Shown piece after piece: positions 7,137 to 14,246 of a stretch of 14,246 nucleotides of DNA. Positions within the stretch are counted from its first letter, which is position 1, and each line of letters begins with the position of its first letter. The stretch is from Proteobacteria bacterium UBA4656 (GTDB lineage Bacteria; Pseudomonadota; Gammaproteobacteria; Xanthomonadales; Ahniellaceae), in assembly GCA_002405525.1 (NCBI GenBank), contig DHLY01000038.1, positions 19,135-33,380 on the forward strand, given 5' to 3'. The notes under the pieces are model-generated. The model had not been told where the DNA came from. It saw only the letters and a list, made by a program, of their open reading frames with translations, and searched no databases. The position numbers and the translations under genes are program-made.

Positions 7137-7526
7137 ATGCCGAAGCCACCGCTCGACGCCACCCTCAGCGACCTCCAGCTCGACGTGATGCGCGCCCTGT
7201 GGGCGCGCGGCGAGGCCAGCACCGCCGACCTCGCGGCGGCGCTGGAGGCGAGTCGCGGGCTCGCCCACACGACGGTCGCCACCGTGCTCACGCGGCTGGA
7301 GAAGCGCGGCATCGTGCGCTCGCGCCGCGACGGCCGGCAACTGGTCTACACCGCCTGCGTGGCCGAGGACGCGGTGCGCCGCTCGATGGTGTCGAGCCTG
7401 CTCGGCACGCTGTTCTCCGGCGACGCCAAGGCGCTGGTCGCCCATCTGGTGCGCGAGGACGAGATCGCGCCCGGCGACCTCGAGCGGGTGAAGAAACTGC
7501 TGGCGAAGGAGAAGGACCGTGGCTGA
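7137..7526 (+). CDS. BlaI/MecI/CopY-family winged-helix repressor
   Basis: A 129-residue repressor of normal family length. The winged-helix DNA-binding domain (about 8-82) shows the family pattern LSDLQLDVMRALWARGEAS, the recognition-helix segment HTTVATVLTRLEKRGIV and the wing RRDGRQLVYTACV. The C-terminal helices (85-129: VSSLLGTLFSGDAKALVAHLV) provide dimerisation. In characterised systems the dimer sits on TACAnnTGTA operators and is removed when the partner M56 membrane protease is activated. Here such an operator lies directly upstream and the partner gene overlaps the end of this one by 8 bp, so the pair is translationally coupled. Nothing in the neighbourhood (no beta-lactamase or PBP2a gene) indicates the signal or further targets. 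Only a weak purine stretch (AGAAGA) precedes the ATG. Confidence 0.92.
   Translation: MPKPPLDATLSDLQLDVMRALWARGEASTADLAAALEASRGLAHTTVATVLTRLEKRGIVRSRRDGRQLVYTACVAEDAVRRSMVSSLLGTLFSGDAKALVAHLVREDEIAPGDLERVKKLLAKEKDRG
7506..7516 (+). promoter_or_regulatory. Ribosome site supporting the GTG start of the M56 protease
   Basis: The purine run AAGGAGAAGGA, inside the end of the repressor gene, stands 2-9 bases before the GTG at 7519. It is the best Shine-Dalgarno match near this junction and supports a GTG start overlapping the upstream stop codon. Confidence 0.6.
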
Positions 7527-9936
7527 GGCCGGCGCCGCGCTGCTGTCCTTCCTCGCCACCGCCTGGCTGCACGCGCTGGCGCTGCTGGCCGCGGCCTGGT
7601 GCGCCGAGCGCGCCGGCGTGGTGCGCGCAGCGGCCGCGCGCGAATGGCTCTGGCGCAGCGCCCTGCTGCTGCCGCTGGCCACCGCCGCGTTGGCGCTGGC
7701 GGCCGACCGCGGCGCGCTGCGCCTGCGCCCGGTGGCGCTGGTCGACGCGCTGCCCGCGGCGCGGATCGACGCCGCGCGTCCGGCGATGCAGGACACGGCG
7801 ATCGGTGCCGCGCCGGTCGCCACGCGCTCGCTGGCCAGCGAGGTGCCGCCGGCGCCCGCCGCGATCGCGCCGCCGCCCGCGCGCCCGGCGCCCGACCGTG
7901 GCGTGCGCGTGCTGGCCGATGGCATCGCAGCGGTCGCCGCCGACCCGCGCTGGCCCCTGGCGGTCGCGCTGGCCTGGCTGGCGCTGGCGGCCGGCGGCGC
8001 GCTGATCGCCCTGCGTCGGCTCACGCGCTTCCGCCGCCACCTGCGCGCGCTGCCGCAGCCCGACAACGCGGCGCTGCGGCACGACGCGCGCTGGATCGCC
8101 CGCCGTGCCGGCCTGCCGCGGCTCGCGCTCGCGCAGGATCCGGGCCTCGCCTCGCCGGTGGCGGTCGCGCCCGACCTGGTCGGCGTGCCGGGCTGGTGCG
8201 CGGGCGCGCTGACGCCGCGCCAGCGCGCGGCGATGCTGGCCCACGAGGCCGCGCACCTCGCGCGCCGCGACCCGCAGCGGCGGCTGGTCGCGCGGCTCGC
8301 CGCCGGCCTGCTGCCGACGCCGCTGTCGCCGCTGGCCCTGCGCCGGCTCGACGACCTCGCCGAACTGCAGTGCGATGCCTGGGCGGCGCACGCCACCGGC
8401 GACCCGCGCGCGCTCGCCGAATGCCTCGCCGAATGCCTCGCCCGCGGGCGCGACCTTTCCACCCCCCACTTCGCGGTGCCGATGGCCGCGGCGGATTCGC
8501 CGCTGGTCGAACGCGTGCGCCGCCTCATCGAGGACCAACCCATGCCCAGCCCCAAACTCGGCCTCACGCGCCGGCTCGCGATCGCCGCCGTGCTCGGCGG
8601 CGTGGCCGCCGCCACCCCGCACGTCGTGTTCGGCGACCCGCAGGCCGTCGCCGCGCCCGCATCGCCGGCCGCACCGGTGCCACCCGCCGCGCCCGTCGAT
8701 CCGCCCGCGCCCCCGGCCGCGGCGCAGGCGCCGGCCGCCCCGCCGCCGCCCAGCCCGCCGGCACCGCTGCGCGGCACGACGTCGGTGACGCAACTGCCCT
8801 TCTTCGGCCGCACCACCGAGGTCTCGCTGCGCGGCGCCGCCTACGCGCTCGACGCCAAGGCGCGCGGCGATTTCAGCTTCACCGAGGCCGAGGACGACAT
8901 CGCCACGCTCGACCGCTGGCTGGAGATCGAGGAGCAGGTCGACGGCGTGACGCGTCGGGTGCGCTTCGCGGCGGCCGACGGCCGGATCGAACGCCGGTTC
9001 CAGGTCGACGGCGCCGACGTGCCCGCGGACGCCGCGGCGCGCGCCTGGCTGGCGCGCGCGATCCCGGCGCTGCTGCGCGCCACGGGGATCGACGCCGAAC
9101 GGCGGGTCGCCCGCATCCTCGCCCGCGGCGGCGCGGCCGCGGTGCTCGAAGAGGCCGGCTTGATCAACTCCACCTACGTGCGCGCGACCTACCTCGCCGA
9201 GCTGTCGGCGAACGCAAGGCTCGACGTCGCCCAGCAGGACCGCGCGATCGCGCTGGCGGCGGCCATGGACAGCGACTACGAGCGCCGGCGCGCGCTCGAG
9301 GCGCTGCTGGCCCACCAGTCGCTGGCCGCGGCCCAGCAGTCCGCGCTGCATGCCGTGGCGGCGCAGATCGAATCGGACTACGAAGAGCGCACCCTGCTCG
9401 AAGCCGCGCTCCCTGCCCTGCGGAACGCGCCGGAAGCCACGGCGACCTGGATCGCCGCCCTGCAGGGCAACGAGTCGTCGTACGAGCACCGGGTCGCGCT
9501 GGAATCGCTCGCCGAGGCCGTGACGCTCGGCGCCGATCCGCTGGCCCGCGCGCTGGCGTCAGCCGCACGCATCGAGTCCGACTACGAGCGTCGCGTGGCG
9601 CTGGCGGCGCTCGCGCCGCAGGTCGGCCGCGAATCCGGCCTCGCCGCCGACTATGCGAAGGCCACGGCCGGGATCGACAGCGACTACGAGGCGCGCGAGG
9701 CCCTGGTGGCCCTGGTCGAGGCCGTGCCGCCGACCGCGGCCAACCTGCGCGCCGTGATCGACGCCGTCGGCGGCATCGATTCCGACTACGAGGCACGCGT
9801 GGTGCTGCTCGAAGTCGCCGCCCGCATGCCGAAGGACGCGGACCTCATCGAGCACTATCGCGCCGCCGCGCGGCGCCTCGGCGGGTACGAGCGCAGCGAG
9901 GCCGAACGCGCCCTGGACCGCCTCTACGAGGCCTGA
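7519..9936 (+). CDS. BlaR1/MecR1-like M56 metallopeptidase with a 34-residue-repeat sensor region
   Basis: An 805-residue membrane zinc protease, partner of the BlaI-like repressor. Transmembrane helices lie near 5-28, 43-65 and 146-167. The cytosolic protease loop carries HEAAH (242-246; zinc ligands H242 and H246, catalytic E243) and ELQCDAWA (282-289; E282 a likely third ligand). A fourth helix (about 352-372) leads to a proline/alanine-rich linker (374-418), a beta-rich domain (about 419-510) and, from 551, seven SDYExR-type repeats of exactly 34 residues plus a shorter eighth. In BlaR1 the part after helix 4 is the extracellular sensor. Here the penicillin-binding sensor is absent and the repeat array takes its place, so the signal is probably not a beta-lactam acylating the protein. 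By family mechanism, activation would lead to removal of the repressor. The GTG start overlaps the repressor stop by 8 bp and has a strong ribosome site. A hairpin follows 7 bases after the stop. Confidence 0.9.
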   Translation: MAEAGAALLSFLATAWLHALALLAAAWCAERAGVVRAAAAREWLWRSALLLPLATAALALAADRGALRLRPVALVDALPAARIDAARPAMQDTAIGAAPVATRSLASEVPPAPAAIAPPPARPAPDRGVRVLADGIAAVAADPRWPLAVALAWLALAAGGALIALRRLTRFRRHLRALPQPDNAALRHDARWIARRAGLPRLALAQDPGLASPVAVAPDLVGVPGWCAGALTPRQRAAMLAHEAAHLARRDPQRRLVARLAAGLLPTPLSPLALRRLDDLAELQCDAWAAHATGDPRALAECLAECLARGRDLSTPHFAVPMAAADSPLVERVRRLIEDQPMPSPKLGLTRRLAIAAVLGGVAAATPHVVFGDPQAVAAPASPAAPVPPAAPVDPPAPPAAAQAPAAPPPPSPPAPLRGTTSVTQLPFFGRTTEVSLRGAAYALDAKARGDFSFTEAEDDIATLDRWLEIEEQVDGVTRRVRFAAADGRIERRFQVDGADVPADAAARAWLARAIPALLRATGIDAERRVARILARGGAAAVLEEAGLINSTYVRATYLAELSANARLDVAQQDRAIALAAAMDSDYERRRALEALLAHQSLAAAQQSALHAVAAQIESDYEERTLLEAALPALRNAPEATATWIAALQGNESSYEHRVALESLAEAVTLGADPLARALASAARIESDYERRVALAALAPQVGRESGLAADYAKATAGIDSDYEAREALVALVEAVPPTAANLRAVIDAVGGIDSDYEARVVLLEVAARMPKDADLIEHYRAAARRLGGYERSEAERALDRLYEA
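9169..9882 (+). repeat. Seven in-frame 102-bp coding repeats (SDYE repeats) in the M56 gene
   Basis: Repeat starts lie at residues 551, 585, 619, 653, 687, 721 and 755, always 34 apart. The seven openings are STYVR, SDYER, SDYEE, SSYEH, SDYER, SDYEA and SDYEA, most followed by a hydrophobic pattern xxLxxL; the second half of each unit is another amphipathic helix ending in I-(D/E) or similar. A degenerate eighth copy (GYERSEAERAL) starts one residue short near 789. The units differ widely in DNA and in the variable positions, so this is an old repeat and not a recent slippage product. Confidence 0.9.
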
Positions 9937-9943
9937 GCCCGTG

Positions 9944-9980
9944 CGCCGCGACGCCCCGGCATGACCGGCGCGTCGCGGCG
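9944..9980 (+). terminator. Strong GC hairpin just after the M56 gene
   Basis: CGCCGCGACGC (9944-9954) pairs perfectly with GCGTCGCGGCG (9970-9980). After one C-C mismatch, CCGG (9956-9959) pairs with CCGG (9965-9968), leaving the loop CATGA. This gives 15 paired positions of 16, starting 7 bases after the stop codon. There is no T-tract, so it is not a classical intrinsic terminator, but it may end or protect the message. The left arm looks like part of a REP element. Confidence 0.5.
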
Positions 9981-10223
9981 TGGGTGCGGCGCGTGCGCCG
10001 CGATGCTCTTGGATCCGGCAGCGCGCCGGGTCGCGCTGCACGCAGCGCTCCTGCAACCGGCGGCGACGGCGGTCCGTGCCGGAGGGATGTGGGAGCGGCG
10101 CGTGCGCCGCGATGCTCTTGGATCTGGCTGCACGCCCGGTCGCGCTGCACGCAGCGCTCCTACAACCATCGGCGACGGCGGTCCGTGCGGCGGAGTGTAG
10201 GAGCGGCGCGTGCGTCGCGATGC
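9981..10223. repeat. BIME-like array of five REP hairpins in alternating orientation
   Basis: Forward copies lie at 9981-10006, 10088-10115 and 10196-10223, with head TGTAGGAGC or variants, stem GCGGCGC-GT-GCGCCGC and tail GATGC. Reverse copies lie at 10031-10058 and 10140-10167, with stem GCGCTGC-GT-GCAGCGC and head GGTTGTAGGAGC on the minus strand. The forward stems recur at 9986, 10095 and 10203, so forward-reverse pairs form a tandem unit of 108-109 bp whose spacers are also conserved (GGCGACGGCGGTCCGTGC occurs twice). The array fills the space between two convergent genes, a usual REP location where such hairpins protect mRNA ends and block read-through. It resembles REPs of Pseudomonas and Xanthomonadales that RAYT transposases mobilise; no RAYT gene is in the window. 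No coding sequence is supported in 9937-10236. Confidence 0.85.
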
Positions 10224-10236
10224 TTCGGCAGTGGCC

Positions 10237-11412
10237 TCAGGCCGCGCGCAGCGCGGTGGTCACCGGCAGGCGCGCGGCGCGCACGGCGGGAAACAGCCCG
10301 CCGACGAAGCCGATCGCCAGCGCGATGATCGCGCCGGTGAAGACCAGCGAACCGGTGACGCGGAACTGGAACACCAGCTGGGTGAAGCCGCCGCCCAGCG
10401 TGCTGACCGTCAACCCGTTGAAGAACAGCCACGCCAGCAGCGCACCGCCCAGCCCCCCGGCCAGCGCCAGCAGCATCGCTTCGGCCAGCACCGAGACCAC
10501 CACCGGCAGCGGAGAAAAACCGATCGCGCGCAGGGTGGCGATCTCGCGCGTGCGCGCCGACACCGCAGCGTACATGGTGTTGAGCGCGGCGAAGATCGCG
10601 CCGAGGCCCATGATGAAGGCCACCACGGTGCCGAGGATGGTGATGCCGCGCGAGGTCTGGGCGGTCTGCTCGGTGAAGTAATCGACCTGGCGCTTGACCT
10701 CGACGTTGACCCGCGGATCGGCCTTCAGCGCGGCCTCGAAGGCCGCCAGCACGTCGGCGCTCTCCAGCCCGACCAGCGCGGACGAGAACCCGCCACGGCC
10801 CCAGGCGGTCTGCGCGGTCGCGCCGTCGGTCCAGATCTCGCTCTCGAAGGCATCACCCGACTCGAACCGCCCGACCACGGTCCAGTCGGCGCCGCGCAAG
10901 CGCACGGTGCGGCCGACCGCCAGGCCCTCGAACTGGGTCGCGGCGCCCTGGCCGACGATCAGTTCCTGCAAGCCCGGCGTGAAGGGCCGGCCCTCGACGA
11001 TCCTCAGGTTCGGGCGCAACGGGAAGGCGGCCGGGGTGACGCCGCGCAGGGTCACGTTCGCGCCGAGGGTCTGGCCCTTCTTGGGCAGCTCCGCGATGAC
11101 GATGATCTCGCCGGCCGCCAACGGCTGGCCCGTGTCGTCGCGCCGGACGCCGGCTACGCGCTCGGCGATCTGCAGCGTCTCCAGCGGAATCGAGGAGTTG
11201 AGTTCGGCCTGCGAACCGCCGCGCAGGATCATCACGTTGCGCGGGTCACCGGCGGCGCCGAACGCTGCCGCGATGCCCTGGGTCATGGCGAACAGCGCGG
11301 TGAACACCCCGACCACGCCGGCGATGCCGATCACGATCACCAGCGACAGTCCGAGTCGCTGCGGGATGCTGCGCAGGTTGATCAGGACGATGCCGACGAT
11401 CTGCTTCAACAT
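10237..11412 (-). CDS. ABC transporter permease (FtsX/MacB type), second of two
   Basis: A 391-residue inner-membrane permease with the four-helix layout of the MacB/FtsX family: helix 1 near 20-44, a large periplasmic domain (about 50-250, MacB_PCD-like) and three C-terminal helices (254-282, 302-332, 355-377). The signature between helices 2 and 3, SARTREIATLRAIGFSPLPV (285-304), is the family's coupling segment to the ATPase. The last gene of the operon, it starts 22 bp after the previous permease, with GGAG (11423-11426 on this strand) 10 bases before the ATG. With the neighbouring permease it would form a heterodimer driven by the shared ATPase and joined to the periplasmic adaptor. Substrate unknown. 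It ends at the REP array, which may shield it from read-through of the convergent M56 operon. Confidence 0.92.
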   Translation of the reverse strand: MLKQIVGIVLINLRSIPQRLGLSLVIVIGIAGVVGVFTALFAMTQGIAAAFGAAGDPRNVMILRGGSQAELNSSIPLETLQIAERVAGVRRDDTGQPLAAGEIIVIAELPKKGQTLGANVTLRGVTPAAFPLRPNLRIVEGRPFTPGLQELIVGQGAATQFEGLAVGRTVRLRGADWTVVGRFESGDAFESEIWTDGATAQTAWGRGGFSSALVGLESADVLAAFEAALKADPRVNVEVKRQVDYFTEQTAQTSRGITILGTVVAFIMGLGAIFAALNTMYAAVSARTREIATLRAIGFSPLPVVVSVLAEAMLLALAGGLGGALLAWLFFNGLTVSTLGGGFTQLVFQFRVTGSLVFTGAIIALAIGFVGGLFPAVRAARLPVTTALRAA

Positions 11413-11434
11413 GGCTCGTGTGCTCCGCAGCGGC

Positions 11435-12595
11435 TCAACGGCCGGCCAGCGCGTCGACGATCTTCAACCGCGCCACGCGCAGCGCAGGCGGCAGGCCCAC
11501 CACCAGGGACAGCACCAGCATCGCAGCGACGGCCTGGACCCAGATCGCCGGGTCCGGGCTGAGTGCGCCGAAGAAGGTCGGCGCGGCCTTCGCCATCCCG
11601 CCGATCGCCAGCGTCGAAAGCGCCATCCCCAGCAGGCCGCCAACCAGGCAAAGCAGCAGGGCCTCGGCGACCACCAGCACGGTGACCTGCGAGTTGCTGA
11701 AGCCGAGCGTCTTGAGCACCGCCATCTCCGGAATGCGCTCGCGCACCGCCTGCGCCATCGTGTTGCCGGTCAGGATCACGATGGTGAAGAACACCGCCAG
11801 CAGGATCAGGCGCACGATCAGTCCGATGTCGCCGATCTGGGCGAAGAAGCCCTTGTTGAAGTCCTTCTCGCTCTGGGTCTTGGTCTCGTCCGGGGAGTTC
11901 AGAAACAACGCGTCGATCGCCTGCGCCACCTCGTCGGCCCGGTCCACGTCCTCCAGCTTGACCGCGAACACCCCGGCGCTGCCCTCGCCGAACTGGTTGG
12001 CCTCATTGAAGTAGTCCCAGTTCAGGAAGATCTGCGTGGTCTGCCGCTGCCAGGTCTCGTCCTTGCCGTCGTAGACGCCGACGATGTCGAACTCCCACGC
12101 CATCGAACCGTCCTTGCGCGGGAAGATGTTCGACCTCAGCGGCAGCTTGTCGCCGACCTTCCAGCCGTACTGGTCGGCGGTGATGCGACCGATGATGGCG
12201 CCGGTGCGGGTGTTGGCGAAGGCCTGCCACTGCTCGTCGGGCATCACCCATTCGGGGTAGACCACGCGCAGGGTGCGCGGGTTGGATGCGAACGAGAAGG
12301 CCTGCGTGTTCTCGCCGAGGATGCCGCCGAACCACTGGTCGTGGTGCACCGCCTGCACGCCGGGCACGCGCTCGATCTGCGGCATCAGGCGCACCGGCAG
12401 CGAGTCGGTGAACGACACGCGCGACTGCACGATCAGGCGCGAAGCGCCGACGAAGTCCGCGCCGGCAGTGAAGAAGGCGCCGATGGTCTGCAGCAGCCCG
12501 AACAGCAGGAAGGCGCACAGCAGCGACAGGATGGTGAACGCCGCGCGTGTCTTCTTGCGCCAGAGGCTGGCCCAGATGAAGCCGAAGTAGCTCAT
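11435..12595 (-). CDS. ABC transporter permease (FtsX/MacB type), first of two
   Basis: A 386-residue permease of the same fold as its neighbour: helix 1 near 18-40 after the basic LWRKKTRAAF, a periplasmic domain (about 45-250), and helices at 256-278, 304-330 and 351-372. The coupling segment reads RERIPEMAVLKTLGFSNSQV (285-304). Sequence similarity to the second permease is low apart from this core, which suggests an obligate heterodimer and not a fresh duplication. AAGGA (12605-12609 on this strand) lies 9 bases before the ATG. Unlike the other junctions of the operon, the gap to the upstream ATPase gene is long (222 bp) and filled with heptad repeats, so expression of the permeases could differ from that of the adaptor and ATPase. 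Confidence 0.92.
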   Translation of the reverse strand: MSYFGFIWASLWRKKTRAAFTILSLLCAFLLFGLLQTIGAFFTAGADFVGASRLIVQSRVSFTDSLPVRLMPQIERVPGVQAVHHDQWFGGILGENTQAFSFASNPRTLRVVYPEWVMPDEQWQAFANTRTGAIIGRITADQYGWKVGDKLPLRSNIFPRKDGSMAWEFDIVGVYDGKDETWQRQTTQIFLNWDYFNEANQFGEGSAGVFAVKLEDVDRADEVAQAIDALFLNSPDETKTQSEKDFNKGFFAQIGDIGLIVRLILLAVFFTIVILTGNTMAQAVRERIPEMAVLKTLGFSNSQVTVLVVAEALLLCLVGGLLGMALSTLAIGGMAKAAPTFFGALSPDPAIWVQAVAAMLVLSLVVGLPPALRVARLKIVDALAGR

Positions 12596-12640
12596 GGGGT
12601 GGGGTCCTTGCGCTTCGGGGGCGGCGAATGGCGAAAGAGC

Positions 12641-12670
12641 GGCGAATGGCGAATGGCGAATGGCGAATGG
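12641..12670 (+). repeat. GGCGAAT heptad tandem repeat, left arm
   Basis: Four exact copies of GGCGAAT plus a trailing GG. Two more degenerate units (GGCGAAT, GGCGAAA) precede at 12623-12636. Together with the inverse heptads at 12751-12810 they form an inverted pair inside the ABC operon. Confidence 0.9.
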
Positions 12671-12771
12671 GAAAGCCAGTGAACTTGCGGCGCCTCGCTC
12701 GACCGAATCGCCTCAGTCATGATGGTCGCCACAGTCCTCACCCCTGGCCCATTCGCCATTCGCCATTCGCC
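12648..12771. repeat. Long inverted repeat formed by the two heptad arms
   Basis: Bases 12648-12671 are the exact reverse complement of 12748-12771 (24 bp). The pairing extends outwards to 12641/12778 with one mismatch (G-T possible in RNA) and then three more bases (12638-12640 with 12779-12781). The enclosed 76 bp hold no recognisable gene. In the operon transcript this would be a long stem-loop between ATPase and permease. Confidence 0.8.
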
Positions 12772-12810
12772 ATTTGCCGCTTCACCGCCATTCGCCATTC
12801 GCAATTTGCC
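12751..12810 (+). repeat. ATTCGCC heptad tandem repeat, right arm
   Basis: ATTCGCC occurs three times (12751-12771) and then ATTTGCC; after GCTTCACCGCC come ATTCGCC, ATTCGCA and ATTTGCC (12790-12810). The block ATTTGCCGCTTCAC occurs twice (12772-12785 and 12804-12817), so the arm itself has a larger duplicated unit. It ends directly at the stop codon of the ATPase gene. Confidence 0.85.
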
Positions 12811-12817
12811 GCTTCAC

Positions 12818-13504
<687 letters not shown>

Positions 13505-13510
13505 CGCAGT

Positions 13511-13516
13511 CTCTCC
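13511..13516 (-). promoter_or_regulatory. Ribosome site fixing the ATPase start
   Basis: On the minus strand this reads GGAGAG, 6 bases before the ATG at 13504 and directly after the adaptor stop codon (13518-13520). It supports the 228-residue form over a longer one starting inside the adaptor gene. Confidence 0.65.
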
Positions 13517-13517
13517 G

Positions 13518-14246
13518 TCAGAGTTCGGCGCCCGCGCCGGGCGTCTCGACCGCCGCTGCGCCATTGGCCAGTCCGGTGGCCGGCGCGGTGACCACGCGCT
13601 CGCCGGCGGCAACGCCGTCGAGCACCTGGCGCGCGTCGCCGGCGCTCAGGCCGCCGAGCGTCACCACGCGCCGCGCCAGTGCGCCGTTGGCCAGCACGTA
13701 GGCCACGTCCTCGCTGCCTTCGCGGCGCAGCGCGGCGCGCGGCACCAGCACGCCCTTCGGCGGCTCGGCCGGCGCCGCATCCGCCTTGCGCTCTTCCAGG
13801 AAGGCCACTCGCACGCCCATGTCGGGCACGATGCGGGCGTCCTTTTCCTTCAGCGCGATGCGCACCTTCACCGTCGCCTTGCTGCGGTCGGCGGTGGGGA
13901 TGATGGCGATCACCTCGGCCGGGATCTTCCAGTCCGGGTAGGCGTTCAGGGTGGCCTCGACCGGCTGGCCGGGCACCACGCGGTTGATGAAGTTCTCGTT
14001 GACGTCGACCTGGATCTCCAGCGAATCCATGTCCACGATCGTGCCGATGCCGGTGCGTGTGAAGCCACCACCGGCCGACAGCGGCGAGATGATCTCGCCC
14101 GGCTGGGCGGCCTTGACCGTGACCACGCCGGCGAACGGCGCGCGCACGATGGTGTTATCGAGGTCGAGGTCGGCGATCGCCAGCGAGCGCTCGGCGACCA
14201 CCACCTCGCGTTCGGCACTGGCCAGGCGCGCGCGCAGCGCGGCCAC
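13518..14246 (-). CDS. Periplasmic adaptor (membrane fusion protein, HlyD/MacA-like) of the ABC exporter, 5' end outside the window
   Basis: At least 242 residues; the frame runs open to the window edge, so the N-terminal membrane anchor and the first half of the hairpin are missing. What is seen: the returning coiled-coil helix (LRARLASAEREVVVAERSL), the second lipoyl half-motif TIVRAPFAGVVTVKAAQPGE, a beta-barrel domain (about 65-160: GTIVDMDSLEIQVDVNENF, VVPGQPVEATLNAYPD, DMGVRVAFLEE) and a membrane-proximal domain (165-230: LVPRAALRREGSEDVAYVL, LDGVAAGERVV). This is the standard order of MacA-like adaptors, which join an inner-membrane ABC pump to the periplasm or an outer-membrane channel. 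First visible gene of the operon, 13 bp before the ATPase gene. No outer-membrane factor gene is seen here; it could lie beyond the edge or elsewhere. Confidence 0.92.
   Translation of the reverse strand: MAALRARLASAEREVVVAERSLAIADLDLDNTIVRAPFAGVVTVKAAQPGEIISPLSAGGGFTRTGIGTIVDMDSLEIQVDVNENFINRVVPGQPVEATLNAYPDWKIPAEVIAIIPTADRSKATVKVRIALKEKDARIVPDMGVRVAFLEERKADAAPAEPPKGVLVPRAALRREGSEDVAYVLANGALARRVVTLGGLSAGDARQVLDGVAAGERVVTAPATGLANGAAAVETPGAGAEL

Noticed and set aside
5190..8816. Minus-strand open frame of 1208 codons across the kinase, repressor and protease genes
   Set aside because: It is antisense to three clearly recognisable genes and its translation is compositionally biased with no motif; stops are rare by chance at this GC content.
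8542..9936. Internal ATG in the M56 gene as the start of a separate repeat protein
   Set aside because: The frame is continuous with the protease domain, the ATG lies just before the fourth membrane helix, and no ribosome site precedes it.
13505..13612. Longer ATPase start inside the adaptor gene
   Set aside because: The added residues are an out-of-frame reading of the adaptor C-terminus; the ATG at 13504 has GGAGAG 6 bases upstream and fits the family N-terminus.

Overview
This is a GC-rich, densely coding piece of a bacterial chromosome. Several traits point to a gammaproteobacterium of the order Lysobacterales (Xanthomonadales). These are a TIGR02999-like ECF sigma factor next to a TPR Ser/Thr kinase, a CSLREA-type secreted protein ending in an FGDGFE tail, a BlaI/M56 pair, REP hairpins with a TGTAGGAGCG head, and GGCGAAT heptad repeats between genes. 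The assignment comes from gene style and is not a proven identification.

Left part (1-2149, + strand): a YedA-like EamA/DMT exporter; a short BLUF blue-light receptor gene broken by one in-frame TAA at codon 43, with the reading frame intact on both sides; and an ECF-type sigma factor.

Middle (2158-7046): a large secreted beta-helix/Calx-beta protein of the CSLREA group on the - strand, convergent with the sigma gene and divergent from a membrane Ser/Thr kinase with TPR repeats. Sigma factor and kinase look like a phosphorylation-linked pair, with the surface-protein gene lying between them. The divergent promoter region has a nested dyad with one centre at 4525.

7047-9936 (+ strand): a two-gene BlaI/M56 system behind a near-ideal BlaI-type operator. 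The M56 protease has no beta-lactam-binding sensor. After a proline-rich linker and a beta-rich domain it carries seven SDYE-type repeats, each exactly 34 residues, plus a degenerate eighth. I consider this the most unusual protein architecture in the window.

9937-10236: a non-coding convergent interval with a strong hairpin and five REP-like elements in alternating orientation, in a 108-109 bp higher-order repeat.

10237-14246 (- strand): an ABC export operon read right to left: periplasmic adaptor (its 5' end lies outside the window), MacB/LolD-type ATPase, and two FtsX/MacB-type permeases. The ATPase has a proline directly after the Walker A lysine-threonine. Between ATPase and first permease, 222 bp of heptad repeats in inverted orientation interrupt an otherwise tight operon.

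No tRNA, rRNA, CRISPR array, transposase or phage gene was seen.
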